From: DAOUJI01 sp034422875
GTDB taxonomy: Bacteria; Chloroflexota; Dehalococcoidia; Lucifugimonadales; JAGWBF01
Reading direction: 5' to 3'
NCBI GenBank assembly: GCA_034422875.1
Contig: DAOUJI010000031.1
Span: forward strand, 1 to 64,000
DNA: 64,000 bases
In this document: positions 40,163 to 48,962 of the stretch, one piece after another
How positions within the stretch are numbered: position 1 is the stretch's first letter
Layout of the letters: every line of letters starts with the position of its first letter
The notes under the pieces: model-generated
Seen by the model: only the letters and a program-made list of their open reading frames with translations
Databases searched by the model: none
Told to the model about the DNA's origin: nothing
Position numbers and translations under genes: made by a program

Positions 40163-41137
40163 CTACCCCACAGGCGGGAGGCCGGCCTGTTCGCGGACCA
40201 TGCTGAGGTATTCGACCATGCCCGTTTCCATGGTGTACTTGGCGTGGAAGCCCAGGTCTTCCACCAGGCGGCGGTTGCTCATCAGCTGGAGAGGGTCCTT
40301 CATAGGCTCTTGGGACACCGTGATCTGGGCGTCGGGCAGCAGGTCGCGGACGTGGGCGGTCAACTCGCCCATCAGCCTGCGTTCCGACCGCATGTTGAAG
40401 ACCCTGTGGGCCGGGTCTGGGAACGTCAGGGCGAGGTACCACACCTCGGCGGCGTCTGCTGCGTATATCCAGTCGGTGGGAGTGTCGTCGGCAGGCATCT
40501 CGATAGGTTCGCCCAAGGCGGCAAGCTCAGGCTGTACCAGAAAGTGGGGCGTTTCGGGTATGGGCGTCAGATGGCTGGCGTATGACCCGCGCCATCCACG
40601 GCCAAGGCCGAAGACTGTGGTTGGTCTGACGGCCACGTAATCCAGCCCGTGGGCCACGCGGTACTCCTCGGCAATCTTCTCGCCCCAGTGCTTGCAAGCT
40701 GAGTAGAGACCCTTTGGCTGAGGAGGCACGTCCTCGTCAACCTCTTCCAGGGGGTTGGGGTTGCCCCGGTAGACGGCGGCGGAGCTGGCATAGACCACCC
40801 GCTTCACTCCGTGGATGCGGCACGCCTCGAATACGTTGGCCGTGCCCATGCATTGCACCCTGAGATAGGGCACCATCTTCTCTTCCACGGCCCCGCCAAG
40901 TATGGCGGCAAGGTGGACCACCCTGTCGATGTCGTACCGCTCCATTGTGAGCAGTAGCTCGTGGGGCTCCAGAATGTCCCCCTGGACGACGGTGACCTCG
41001 TCACGTATATCGGTGATGTTGGACAACCTGGGATACATGTCGAACAGGACGAGTCCCTTTTCGCCCTTTTCCCGCACCATGTGGTGGGCCAGGTATGAGC
41101 CCAGGAATCCCGTGCCGCCGGTGATCATTACAGCCAT
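40163..41137 (-). CDS. NAD-dependent epimerase/dehydratase
   Basis: The 324-residue extended SDR has ITGGTGFLGSYLA (NAD loop), VHLAAILGG, YASSAAVY and catalytic YSACKHWGEK. It belongs to the UDP-glucose 4-epimerase-like group. The neighbouring amidohydrolase lies 8 bases upstream on the same strand, so it may serve catabolism of a small molecule rather than sugar-nucleotide synthesis. The substrate is unknown. Confidence 0.88.
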   Translation of the reverse strand: MAVMITGGTGFLGSYLAHHMVREKGEKGLVLFDMYPRLSNITDIRDEVTVVQGDILEPHELLLTMERYDIDRVVHLAAILGGAVEEKMVPYLRVQCMGTANVFEACRIHGVKRVVYASSAAVYRGNPNPLEEVDEDVPPQPKGLYSACKHWGEKIAEEYRVAHGLDYVAVRPTTVFGLGRGWRGSYASHLTPIPETPHFLVQPELAALGEPIEMPADDTPTDWIYAADAAEVWYLALTFPDPAHRVFNMRSERRLMGELTAHVRDLLPDAQITVSQEPMKDPLQLMSNRRLVEDLGFHAKYTMETGMVEYLSMVREQAGLPPVG

Positions 41138-41145
41138 AGGTCCAC

Positions 41146-42276
41146 CTATTCAACACCGTAATATTGGGCGCAGTTGTCCCAGAGAATCATCCGCTTGTCC
41201 TCGTCGCTGATGGGCAATGTCAGGAAGCTTTGGACCGCTTCCGGGAACTTGGAGTCGGGGTGAGGGTAGTCAGTGGAGAAGACCAGTCCCTTGTTGCCCA
41301 TGTAGTCGATGGTGTACTTCACCGGCTCCTCGTCAGGCTCAACCGAGACGAAGCACTGCCGCTTGAAGTATTCGCTGGGGGCCATCTTGAGTTCCGGGGC
41401 GTGCACGTCGCCCAGCCGCTCCCAGTGCTCGTCCAGCCGCCAGAAGAGGAAGGGCACCCATGAGCAGTTGCCCTCCAGGAACGCTACTTTCATGTTGGGG
41501 TGACGCTCCAGGATGCCGCCGCCAGTGAAGCTGGCCACGGCCAGCATCTGCTCCGCCGGGTGGCTGAAGGTGTGGCGCAGCATCCCGTTTTCCCCAAACT
41601 GCTTCCCGACGAAGGGCAACGCGGCGCCAGCGCCTTCGTGGAACCCCAACGGCACACGCAGTTCCTCGATGGCGTCCCACAGGGGTTCGTAGTAGGGGTC
41701 GTACCAGTTGCGGTCGTTCACCAGGTTGGGGCGCAGGAACACGGCCTTGAATCCCAGTTCATTGACGCAGCGCTGGGTTTCCGACACCGCGTCCTCGACG
41801 TCGAAGGGCGATATCATACCGGCCCCCAAGAGGCGGTCGGGGTCCTTCTGGCAGAAGTCGTAGAGCCAGTTGTTGTAGGCACGGGCGATGGCTGCTGCCA
41901 ACCTCGGCTCCAAGTCGGGTACGGTCAGGGCGAACAGCCCGCGAGAAGGATAGAGCACCGCCACGTCAATGCCTTCCTGGTCCATGCCGTCCAACTGGAC
42001 TTCCGGCGTCCAGCCCCTCTCCTCGAAGGGCCTGTACCGGGTCTCGTTCTTTACGAAGTCGGTCGAGCCCCGCCGCTGGTAGGTGTCCCGGTAGACCTCC
42101 TGGGTCCTTCCCCAGACCTTGCCGTCAGGGCCGACCATCTGAAGGTCGGCAATCTTGTCCGTCTTGCCGACGGGGGCTTGGCTCTTGAACTCCGGGTCTA
42201 TGTACCGCTGCCACAAATCGGGCGGCTCCAGCACGTGCATGTCGCTGTCCAGGACTTTGAAGCCGTCTCTCACCAT
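41146..42276 (-). CDS. Amidohydrolase-family metal-dependent hydrolase
   Basis: The 376-residue TIM-barrel protein has DSDMHVLEPPDLWQRYID (metal ligands), LGFHEGAG near the middle (a His ligand), SHPAEQM and the late VFSTDYPHPDSKF with the catalytic Asp. This is the ACMSD/decarboxylase-like amidohydrolase-2 group common in Chloroflexota. It likely forms a transcription unit with the epimerase-like gene that follows 8 bases later. Confidence 0.9.
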   Translation of the reverse strand: MVRDGFKVLDSDMHVLEPPDLWQRYIDPEFKSQAPVGKTDKIADLQMVGPDGKVWGRTQEVYRDTYQRRGSTDFVKNETRYRPFEERGWTPEVQLDGMDQEGIDVAVLYPSRGLFALTVPDLEPRLAAAIARAYNNWLYDFCQKDPDRLLGAGMISPFDVEDAVSETQRCVNELGFKAVFLRPNLVNDRNWYDPYYEPLWDAIEELRVPLGFHEGAGAALPFVGKQFGENGMLRHTFSHPAEQMLAVASFTGGGILERHPNMKVAFLEGNCSWVPFLFWRLDEHWERLGDVHAPELKMAPSEYFKRQCFVSVEPDEEPVKYTIDYMGNKGLVFSTDYPHPDSKFPEAVQSFLTLPISDEDKRMILWDNCAQYYGVE

Positions 42277-42350
42277 GTTTCACTCCAATTTCAAAGTTGC
42301 CACATTATACCCAAGGGTCTACCCACAATCCACACGGGCGTCCCTAATAC

Positions 42351-42390
42351 AACCCCCTCTCCCTTGACGCGAGAGGGTTGGGGTGAGGGT
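42351..42390 (+). repeat. REP-like palindrome, type A copy 1
   Basis: CCCTCTC (42355-42361) and GAGAGGG (42371-42377) form a stem, followed by TTGGGGTGAGGG. The same stem type and the identical 12-base tail recur at 45382-45412 inside the CCA-enzyme gene. Confidence 0.7.
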
Positions 42391-42420
42391 GGCATCCCGC
42401 CCTCCCTGACAATCATTCTC

Positions 42421-42450
42421 CGTTCGCCCTGAGCTTGTCGAAGGGCTTCG
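42421..42450. repeat. REP-like palindrome, type B
   Basis: GCCCT (42426-42430) and AGGGC (42442-42446) surround GAGCTTGTCGA. This resembles a short palindrome repeated in many bacterial genomes. A single copy is seen in the window. Confidence 0.55.
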
Positions 42451-42526
42451 CCACCGTCCCGTCCCACACTGGTTTTCGGCCTTCGCCGGAAAGACGGGTA
42501 TGGGGCCTCTGTTCCTCCCAGCCTAA

Positions 42527-42547
42527 CCTTCCCCCAAGGGGGGAAGG
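42527..42547. repeat. Palindrome type C
   Basis: CCTTCCCC (42527-42534) pairs with GGGGAAGG (42540-42547). It lies 29 bases before the end of the convergent hydroxyacid-dehydrogenase gene and could also act as its terminator hairpin. Confidence 0.5.
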
Positions 42548-42575
42548 GACATTGCCACGCGACTCGTCGAGACGC

Positions 42576-43526
42576 TTACTCGACGTCAGGGTGGGTGGAG
42601 ATGAACCTGGACGACTTCTGGGGGTCTACCTGCGGGGCCCTGACCTCCACGCCGGAGGCCTCTTCCTGGAGCTTGAAGATGATGGTGCTGTCCAGGTGTC
42701 CCCAGCCCCGGTTCATGGCTTCCATAGCCCTTTGGAGACCCAGGTTGGCGATAGGCATGGGCACATTGAATTCGCGTCCCAGCTCAGTAGCCAGGGTGAT
42801 GTCCTTGAAGGACAGTTCCAAGGCGAACGTCGCGTCGTACTGGTCTCTGAAGACCTTGGAGGGCAGGTTCTCGTGTAGGTAGCTCATACGGCCCAGGGCG
42901 CCCCTTCTGACGCACTCCCATAGGGCCTCCGCCTCAACACCTGCCTTGACGCCCAGCGTCAGTCCTTCGGCAATGGCCATCCGTACGCCGTGGCTGGTCA
43001 TGTTGTGCACCAGTTTGGCTATAGCGCCGGCGCCTACCTCTCCGGCATAGAACACCTTGTCTCCCATCGCGTCATACATGGGCTTTATCTTGTCGAATAT
43101 CTCCCTGGGGCCTCCCACCATGATGGCCAGGTTCCCCGACGCGGCGCCCGACTTGCCGCCGCTGACCGGCGCGTCCATCACGTAGGCGCCCTTCTCCCGG
43201 AACTTGGGTTCGATTTCTCGGATGAGAGTCGGGCGGCTGGTGGACATGTCCACGTACACACAGCCCGGCTTGATCCCTTCCAGCACTCCGTTGGCGCCGA
43301 GGGCGACGGCCTCGACTTCCTTGGGACCGGGGAGGGACGTAAAGACCACGTCGCACCGCTCGGCCACGTCCGCCGGTGAGTTCCCAAGGCGGGCTCCACG
43401 TTCCAGGTAAGGTCTGGTGGCGCCTTCCCGTAGGTCGTGCACAACCATGTTGTATCCAGCTTGTTGAAGGTTCGCCGCCATTCCGGAGCCCATGTTGCCC
43501 AGTCCTATGTAGCCTACGTTTTCCAT
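42576..43526 (-). CDS. Beta-hydroxyacid dehydrogenase (3-hydroxyisobutyrate dehydrogenase-like), second copy
   Basis: The 316-residue protein has GYIGLGNMGSGMAANL, MDAPVSGGKSGAASGNLAIM and the catalytic Lys in GAGAIAKLVHNMTSHG. It is a paralog of the 11218-12120 product. ATG 43526 with AAGGAGG upstream is the proper start; an upstream frame from 43556 is not. The C terminus extends about 20 residues past the usual domain. Substrate unknown; possibly part of the adjacent catabolic set. Confidence 0.9.
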   Translation of the reverse strand: MENVGYIGLGNMGSGMAANLQQAGYNMVVHDLREGATRPYLERGARLGNSPADVAERCDVVFTSLPGPKEVEAVALGANGVLEGIKPGCVYVDMSTSRPTLIREIEPKFREKGAYVMDAPVSGGKSGAASGNLAIMVGGPREIFDKIKPMYDAMGDKVFYAGEVGAGAIAKLVHNMTSHGVRMAIAEGLTLGVKAGVEAEALWECVRRGALGRMSYLHENLPSKVFRDQYDATFALELSFKDITLATELGREFNVPMPIANLGLQRAMEAMNRGWGHLDSTIIFKLQEEASGVEVRAPQVDPQKSSRFISTHPDVE

Positions 43527-43583
43527 ATCGCCCTCCTTATTCCTGCGTTGCATCATCCGAGACCGGAATGAATCCGGCCCAGT

Positions 43584-44621
43584 CTACGGATTCAGGATTA
43601 GCTTGCCGAAGAAGTTGAGACCCTCCATGGCCTCGTGGGCCTCTGACGCTTTTTCCAACGGAAAGACCTGGTGTATGGCCGGTTTAATTTTCCCAACGTT
43701 CAGCATATGGGTTATCTCCCGCATGTCCTTGTGGGACCCCATGAAGAGACCGAACACGGTGATCGCTTTGGTGAACATCATTCCCAAGTGAAGGTCCGCA
43801 CGATATCCTGTAGTGACGCCGCAGTTGCCGTATCTGCCGCCCCTCTTGAGGGATGCGAACGCCGCAGGGAAGAATTCGGCGCCGACGTGGTCCACAACCA
43901 CGTCCACACCCTCTCCGTTCGTGATTTCTTTGATCCGCTCCGCGATGTCCTCTTCCTTGTAGTTGATAACCTCATCGGCGCCCAGTTCCCTGGCCTTGGC
44001 TGCCTTTTCCTCGGAGCTGGTAGTGGCTATCACCCTGGCTCCTATGACGTCCTTGGCCACCTGGATGGCGGCGGCTCCCACACCGGCAGAGGCAGACAGC
44101 GCCAAGACCGTTTCCCACGGCTGCAACTGGGCGTGACGGACTACCATGTTCCAGACAGGAAGATAGGTTGTTGGTACGGCGGCGGCCTCATCGTAAGCCA
44201 CCGTATCAGCGATAGGGACTGCGTTCTCCTGCGGCACCGTCACGTACTCGGCGTAGCTGCCGTCGGCCTGGGAACCGAGCATGGTTGAGCGGCTGCACAG
44301 GTCATCTTTGCCAGTCAGACAATAGGAGCAGCGGCCGCAGCTGATTCGCGGATTGATTATGACACGGTCTCCCGGTTTCAGGCCGTTCACGCCGGGGCCA
44401 ACTTCCGCTATGTCACCTGCGGAGTCCCCTCCCAGCACCAGAGGCGGGGGGAACTCCCTCCTCATGCCCCGGACGCCCGCTCTCGTATAGACATCCAGCC
44501 GGTTAAGGGATGCAGCCTTTACTCTTACGGTCACGAAGTTGGGTTGAATAGCCGGGTCCGGCCGTTCGCCGTATACGAGGGCTTCAGGGCCGCCGTGGGA
44601 CTCGATGTAGACTGCCTTCAT
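43584..44621 (-). CDS. Zinc-type MDR alcohol dehydrogenase / quinone oxidoreductase
   Basis: The 345-residue medium-chain dehydrogenase has a GroES-like N domain, a structural zinc lobe (CGRCSYCLTGKDDLC) and the cofactor-binding ASAGVGAAAIQVAKDVIGAR. The catalytic-zinc region (GGDSAGDIAEVG) lacks the usual GHE and instead fits quinone-oxidoreductase-like members. It lies about 58 bases upstream of the hydroxyacid dehydrogenase and is probably cotranscribed with it. Confidence 0.88.
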   Translation of the reverse strand: MKAVYIESHGGPEALVYGERPDPAIQPNFVTVRVKAASLNRLDVYTRAGVRGMRREFPPPLVLGGDSAGDIAEVGPGVNGLKPGDRVIINPRISCGRCSYCLTGKDDLCSRSTMLGSQADGSYAEYVTVPQENAVPIADTVAYDEAAAVPTTYLPVWNMVVRHAQLQPWETVLALSASAGVGAAAIQVAKDVIGARVIATTSSEEKAAKARELGADEVINYKEEDIAERIKEITNGEGVDVVVDHVGAEFFPAAFASLKRGGRYGNCGVTTGYRADLHLGMMFTKAITVFGLFMGSHKDMREITHMLNVGKIKPAIHQVFPLEKASEAHEAMEGLNFFGKLILNP

Positions 44622-44672
44622 TCCAGCCTCCTTGGCACAGCGTTTCTAGTCATTCCGCCTACGCCGTAGACG

Positions 44673-44885
44673 CTATTCCCCTTCCTGGAGAGTCCTGTAG
44701 CAGTTGGTGCACAGGAACACGAGGGCCAGGGCTTCTTCATGGCTTGCCATCTGGCCGCACCGGGGTATGTCCGGGTCGGACTTCCAGGGTTGGTGAAACC
44801 TGCCGCCGCACATCTGGCAGCCCGCCTGATGATAGTCGTCCAGGACTCCCTGGCAAACGACGCATATTTCTCCCATGTCGACCAA
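44673..44885 (-). CDS. Small zinc-finger-like protein
   Basis: The 70-residue protein has seven cysteines and four histidines, arranged CVVCQG, CQMCGGRFH and later CTNC, consistent with two zinc-binding knuckles. I recognise no family. It begins 3 bases after the CCA-enzyme stop; TTG 44885 follows a GAGAGG site and ATG 44876 is the alternative. Coupling to the tRNA nucleotidyltransferase gene suggests, but does not show, a role in RNA metabolism. Confidence 0.65.
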   Translation of the reverse strand: MVDMGEICVVCQGVLDDYHQAGCQMCGGRFHQPWKSDPDIPRCGQMASHEEALALVFLCTNCYRTLQEGE

Positions 44886-44888
44886 AGG

Positions 44889-46175
44889 CTAGCCTCTCTT
44901 TACCATGATGCGCTTTCTGGCGAGAGCGGTCTCTTCTTCCCGCGACCTGATCTGGCCAGTGATGCGGGCGTCTTTCAGTTCCTTGATTAGGTCCCCCATC
45001 ATCGGACCCTGTACAGCGCCCAGTGCGGCGAGGTCTCGGCCTGTGAGAACTGGTCTGACATTCCTCCAGGACCGGAGATACTCGCGCAACGTGCACGCCA
45101 CGTCAGCGTCGGGCGTCATGATGGACACAGCCTCTATGCTTTCGTGTGAGCGGGCGTCCAGCCATTCAGCCAAGTCTTGAGGGGACATGGCCGACAACTC
45201 TTGCGCCGACCGAGCGGCCACCTCCACGGTGTCCGTCACCGTCTTGGCCCATCGGCTGGGCATATTCAGACGCTGAATTATAGCCGTTCCGTCGTCGGAT
45301 GACACTCCGTATACCATCATGGCGAGCCAAAGCAACCGGCCCGGCATACCGGAGCCCCGACTGATATCCTCGCGTGGCCCTCTCTCCCCTTGGGAGAGTG
45401 TTGGGGTGAGGGCTGCCCCCAGCGACGTATGGATTGCACTCAGGAGGCCCAACTCACGGAAGCGGCTTAAGGTTTTCAGCGGGTGTGGCTCATAAAAGGC
45501 CCGGTCGATTTCGTTGCGCACCCTGTCTCCGCTCACTGTGTCCAGCGACCTATTCCCGACTGCATCAATGAGCCAGTAGTTCGTTTCCTTCTCCAGCGAC
45601 AACTCCAACCTGACTTCGTACCTGGCAGCCCTGAATAGCCGTGTGGGATCGTCTACGAAACTGTTGGGATAAAGAGCACGGACCACCCCTGCTTCCAAGT
45701 CATGCTTCCCGCCCAACGGGTCCAGCAGAGTTCCCGCGTCTTCGCCGGTCAGCGGCAAGGCCACGGCGTTTATTGTGAAGTCGCGACGCTTGAGGTCGGA
45801 GACTATGTCGGATGGAGAAACCTTGGGCAAGGCGCCTGGCCTGGAGTACGCCTCCGTGCGGGCTGTCGCAACGTCGATGCGGTCACCGCCCAGTTGCAAC
45901 GTAGCGACACCGAACCTGAGGTGGGACTTGAGCTTGGCCCCGGTCCTGGTTGAGATTTCAGACGCTAACTGGATTGCGTCGCCTTCAACCGCCATGTCCA
46001 GCTCGGTCAGAGGCGCTTGCCGGAGAAGGTCACGAATGCTCCCCCCCACCAGGAAGAGGGGCATCCCGAGGCCCTGTGACGTAGAAACGACGGCCTGAAA
46101 CAAGGGCAGACAGGATGCAGGCAGCGAAGATTCCAGGCGGGAAAGCAAGTGTGAATCAGTTGGGAGCGTCCTCAT
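44889..46175 (-). CDS. cca: CCA tRNA nucleotidyltransferase / poly(A) polymerase family
   Basis: The protein of about 428 residues has the nucleotidyltransferase motif LVGGSIRDLLRQ, metal-binding LDMAVEGDA, DLKRRDFTINAVAL and a helical C domain (DDPTRLFRAARYEVRL). It adds or repairs the tRNA 3' CCA. A REP-like palindrome is embedded in frame and encodes ALTPTLSQGERG between the C-domain helices. ATG 46175 lies about 7 bases after the predicted transcription start; ATG 46190 overlaps the -10 element and is rejected. Confidence 0.88.
   Translation of the reverse strand: MRTLPTDSHLLSRLESSLPASCLPLFQAVVSTSQGLGMPLFLVGGSIRDLLRQAPLTELDMAVEGDAIQLASEISTRTGAKLKSHLRFGVATLQLGGDRIDVATARTEAYSRPGALPKVSPSDIVSDLKRRDFTINAVALPLTGEDAGTLLDPLGGKHDLEAGVVRALYPNSFVDDPTRLFRAARYEVRLELSLEKETNYWLIDAVGNRSLDTVSGDRVRNEIDRAFYEPHPLKTLSRFRELGLLSAIHTSLGAALTPTLSQGERGPREDISRGSGMPGRLLWLAMMVYGVSSDDGTAIIQRLNMPSRWAKTVTDTVEVAARSAQELSAMSPQDLAEWLDARSHESIEAVSIMTPDADVACTLREYLRSWRNVRPVLTGRDLAALGAVQGPMMGDLIKELKDARITGQIRSREEETALARKRIMVKRG
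45382..45412 (+). repeat. REP-like palindrome, type A copy 2, inside cca coding sequence
   Basis: CTCTCCC (45382-45388) and GGGAGAG (45392-45398) form a stem with tail TTGGGGTGAGGG (45401-45412), identical to 42378-42389. On the minus strand it is translated as part of the CCA enzyme. Confidence 0.75.
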
Positions 46176-46188
46176 GGGGAACAGCCCC

Positions 46189-46197
46189 ATTATAGCA
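46189..46197 (-). promoter_or_regulatory. Extended -10 promoter of cca
   Basis: The minus strand reads TGCTATAAT. The predicted transcript starts near 46182, leaving a leader of about 7 bases before ATG 46175, with a GGGG/CCCC repeat between. Confidence 0.5.
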
Positions 46198-46241
46198 CAA
46201 CCGTCGAAACCGACCGGAGAAACCATTTGTAGCAGGGACAT

Positions 46242-46259
46242 TTGTATTTGATTTCACAA
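46242..46259. promoter_or_regulatory. Candidate Rex operator
   Basis: TTGTATTTGATTTCACAA resembles the Rex site TTGTGAA-N4-TTCACAA: the right half is perfect and the left half matches four of seven. It lies between cca and rex, about 145 bases upstream of the rex start, so it may mediate autoregulation by the NADH/NAD ratio. Confidence 0.5.
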
Positions 46260-46404
46260 ATTGATTGACCAGGACATAATGTTAATCTTAGAATTTGGTT
46301 AGATGCATTCTGATTCTTGGTCGATGGTGACCTGCTAGTCAGCTGATGGTCCAAGCGCCAATTCGACGCTCCGCTTCCGACCAAGGGATGTAAAGGCTGT
46401 TTCC

Positions 46405-47067
46405 GTGTCGATGTCATACCGGCCCATAAACATTGAAGTTCCGGGCGACGTACCGGAAGTTGTCATAATGCGGCTTCCCCAGTACATCCGCGTCCTGGAA
46501 CTGCTGGAGGCAGACGGGGCTGAAATGGTCAGCTCTCAACAGCTGGGCGATATGCTGCAAGTCACACCCGCACAAATCAGGAAGGACTTGAGCTATTTCG
46601 GGCGTTTCGGGAAACAGGGCAGAGGATACAGCGTAAGCCGACTCCAGGCCGAGCTCAAGGACATCATGGGGCTGAACCGCCAGTGGAACGTGCTGCTGGT
46701 GGGAGTCGGGAGGCTTGGACGGGCCATCATAGGCTACCCTGGATTCGCACCCGAGGGGTTCAAGATAGCTGCGGCTTTCGACGCCAACCGTCGGATGGTC
46801 GGGAGATTAGTCGGAGACCTGAAAGTCCGCTCTATGGACGACCTGAACGACGTCGTGGGAGAGTTGGACATCCGCATAGGGATCGTGGCTGTTCCCGGCA
46901 GATACGCACAGAAAGTCATCGACCGATTGGTGGAATGCGGCGTGTTGGCTATCATGAACTATGCGCCCATAACGCCTCAGACGAGGGACGGCGTAAAGAT
47001 TAGGAATATAGACCCGGTGCTCTCGCTGCAGACGATGACTTACTATCTGCTGACCGAGAGGCCGTAA
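46405..47067 (+). CDS. rex: Redox-sensing transcriptional repressor Rex
   Basis: The 220-residue protein has a winged-helix N domain (MRLPQYIRVLELLEADGAEM, VTPAQIRKDLSYFGRFGKQG) and a Rossmann C domain (VLLVGVGRLGRAIIGYPGF, AAAFDANRRMVG). It ends with the domain-swapped helix region IDPVLSLQTMTYYL. Rex binds DNA when NAD is high and releases when NADH rises, controlling respiration and fermentation genes. It is convergent with the ATP synthase operon. The start is GTG 46405 or ATG 46411. Confidence 0.95.
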   Translation: MSMSYRPINIEVPGDVPEVVIMRLPQYIRVLELLEADGAEMVSSQQLGDMLQVTPAQIRKDLSYFGRFGKQGRGYSVSRLQAELKDIMGLNRQWNVLLVGVGRLGRAIIGYPGFAPEGFKIAAAFDANRRMVGRLVGDLKVRSMDDLNDVVGELDIRIGIVAVPGRYAQKVIDRLVECGVLAIMNYAPITPQTRDGVKIRNIDPVLSLQTMTYYLLTERP

Positions 47068-47075
47068 GCAGTAAG

Positions 47076-47507
47076 CTAAGACTGGGCCTGGGGAGGGGCC
47101 GCGCGCGGACGCCTTCTCCGTGCGATGCGGACACGAACTTCCGCTCTGCGCACCGCAGCCACAGCGCGTTCCAAGTCCAGGTCGGAGGTGCGGTTGGCAA
47201 GCCGTTCCTGCGCCCGTTGGACCGCAACCTGTGCCCTCTGCTCGTCGATTTCGTCGTCCCTTTCGCAGGCGTCCGCCAGAATCATCACCCTGTTGGCGAT
47301 GACTTCCATGAACCCGCCGGACACTGCAAGGTACGTTTCTTCGCCGTCCTTGCGGAGCATGATCTCGCCAGGCTGCAAAGCCGTCATCAGCGGAGCGTGG
47401 TTCGGGAGAATGCCCAACTCGCCCTCCATCCCCGGGGCCGTGAGCACGTCTACGTCGTCTGAGTAGACCTCCCGTTCGGCTGTGATTATCTCGACTCGCA
47501 TGGGCAT
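47076..47507 (-). CDS. atpC: ATP synthase F1 subunit epsilon
   Basis: The 143-residue protein starts MRVEIITAEREVYSDDVDVL with the beta-sandwich domain (GELGILPNHAPLMTALQPGE, LAVSGGFMEV) and a C-terminal two-helix domain (DEQRAQVAVQRAQERL) that can inhibit ATPase activity. It is the last gene of the atp operon, with a C-terminal basic tail rich in Arg. It follows atpD by 6 bases. Confidence 0.95.
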   Translation of the reverse strand: MPMRVEIITAEREVYSDDVDVLTAPGMEGELGILPNHAPLMTALQPGEIMLRKDGEETYLAVSGGFMEVIANRVMILADACERDDEIDEQRAQVAVQRAQERLANRTSDLDLERAVAAVRRAEVRVRIARRRRPRAAPPQAQS

Positions 47508-47513
47508 GACAGC

Positions 47514-48908
47514 TTACTCCGCCTGCATCCGCTGAGCCGTTTCGATAACCTCATCCATTGTGCCGGTCATGTAGAAGGCCTGCTCGGGCAGGTCGTCATG
47601 TTGGCCTTCCAGTATCTCTGCGAAACCTCTGACCGTTTCACGCACTGGAACGTACTTGCCGCCCATCCCCGTGAAGGTCTCCGCAACGAAGAAGGGCTGG
47701 GTCAGGAAACGTTGGATCCGCCTCGCCCTGGCCACTGTCGTCTTGTCCTCTTCGGAGAGCTCCTCAATGCCCAGGATGGCGATAATGTCCTGCAGGTCCC
47801 TGTAGCGCTGGAGCACCTGCTGGACTCCCCGCGCCACCCGGTAGTGTTCTTCACCCACGATCCTGGGTTCGAGCATCCTGGAGAATGAGGCCAGGGGGTC
47901 CACGGCGGGATACAGACCTTGAGAAGCCAGTGCCCGCTCCAACGAGACTACAGCGTCCAGGTGTCCGAAGGTGGTCACAATACCCGGGTCTGTGTAGTCA
48001 TCAGCGGGAACGTAAATCGCCTGGAACGAGGTGATGGAGCCTTTGGTGGTGGATGTAATTCTCTCCTCCAGGGCTCCCATTTCCGTTCCCAGGGTGGGCT
48101 GGTAACCCACAGCCGAGGGCATCCTTCCCAGAAGCGCCGACACTTCCATGCCGGCCAGGATGTAGCGGTAGATGTTGTCGATGAACAGAAGCACGTCCTG
48201 GCTCTGCTCGTCCCGGAAGTACTCGGCCATAGTCAGCCCCGTAAGCCCTATGCGTGCCCGCACGCCAGGGGGCTCGTTCATCTGGCCGAACACCAGCACG
48301 GTGTTTCCCATGACCCCTGAGTCCTGCATCTCATGCCAGAGGTCGTTTCCTTCTCGGGAGCGTTCTCCCACACCGGAGAACACCGAAACTCCCTTGTGGA
48401 CTTGGGCAATGTTCCTGATGAGCTCCATGATGATGACCGTCTTGCCCACTCCCGCTCCGCCATAGGCTCCGATCTTTCCGCCCTTCAGGAAGGGGGTGAC
48501 CAGGTCGAACACCTTGATGCCCGTTTCGAGAATCTCGGTGCCGGTGCCCTGCTCCTCGAAAGGAGGCGGCGCCCGGTGGATGGGCCAGTTCTGGCCAGCC
48601 TCTACGGGACCAAGGTTGTCCAGCGGCGTGCCAGTCACGTCGAACAGCCTGCCGAGAGTCTCCGGGCCCACGGGCACGGACACCGGGTTGCCAGTGTCGT
48701 CCGCCTCGACGCCTCGAGCCAGCCCTTCTGTCGGCCCCAACGCCAGGCAGCGGACCCAGTTGTTGCCTATGTGTTGCTCCACCTCCAGCACCAGCTTTTC
48801 GCCCTGGTTGTCAATCTCCAAAGCGTTGTAGAGGGTGGGCAGCCCGTCGGGCGGGAACTCTATGTCCACCACCGTCCCGATTACTTGTACTACCTTGCCT
48901 TTTGCCAT
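47514..48908 (-). CDS. atpD: ATP synthase F1 subunit beta
   Basis: The 464-residue catalytic subunit has Walker A GGAGVGKTVIIMEL, GERSREGNDLWHEM with the catalytic Glu, the Walker B region DVLLFIDNIYRY and YVPADDYTDPGI near the DELSEED-equivalent stretch (GIEELSEEDK). It catalyses ATP synthesis in the F1 head. ATG 48908 has GGGAGGAG upstream. Confidence 0.97.
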   Translation of the reverse strand: MAKGKVVQVIGTVVDIEFPPDGLPTLYNALEIDNQGEKLVLEVEQHIGNNWVRCLALGPTEGLARGVEADDTGNPVSVPVGPETLGRLFDVTGTPLDNLGPVEAGQNWPIHRAPPPFEEQGTGTEILETGIKVFDLVTPFLKGGKIGAYGGAGVGKTVIIMELIRNIAQVHKGVSVFSGVGERSREGNDLWHEMQDSGVMGNTVLVFGQMNEPPGVRARIGLTGLTMAEYFRDEQSQDVLLFIDNIYRYILAGMEVSALLGRMPSAVGYQPTLGTEMGALEERITSTTKGSITSFQAIYVPADDYTDPGIVTTFGHLDAVVSLERALASQGLYPAVDPLASFSRMLEPRIVGEEHYRVARGVQQVLQRYRDLQDIIAILGIEELSEEDKTTVARARRIQRFLTQPFFVAETFTGMGGKYVPVRETVRGFAEILEGQHDDLPEQAFYMTGTMDEVIETAQRMQAE

Positions 48909-48962
48909 GGCTCCTCCCAAATGGGGCTTATCTTCAGGAACTATGTCGCTACGGTTCCTGCT

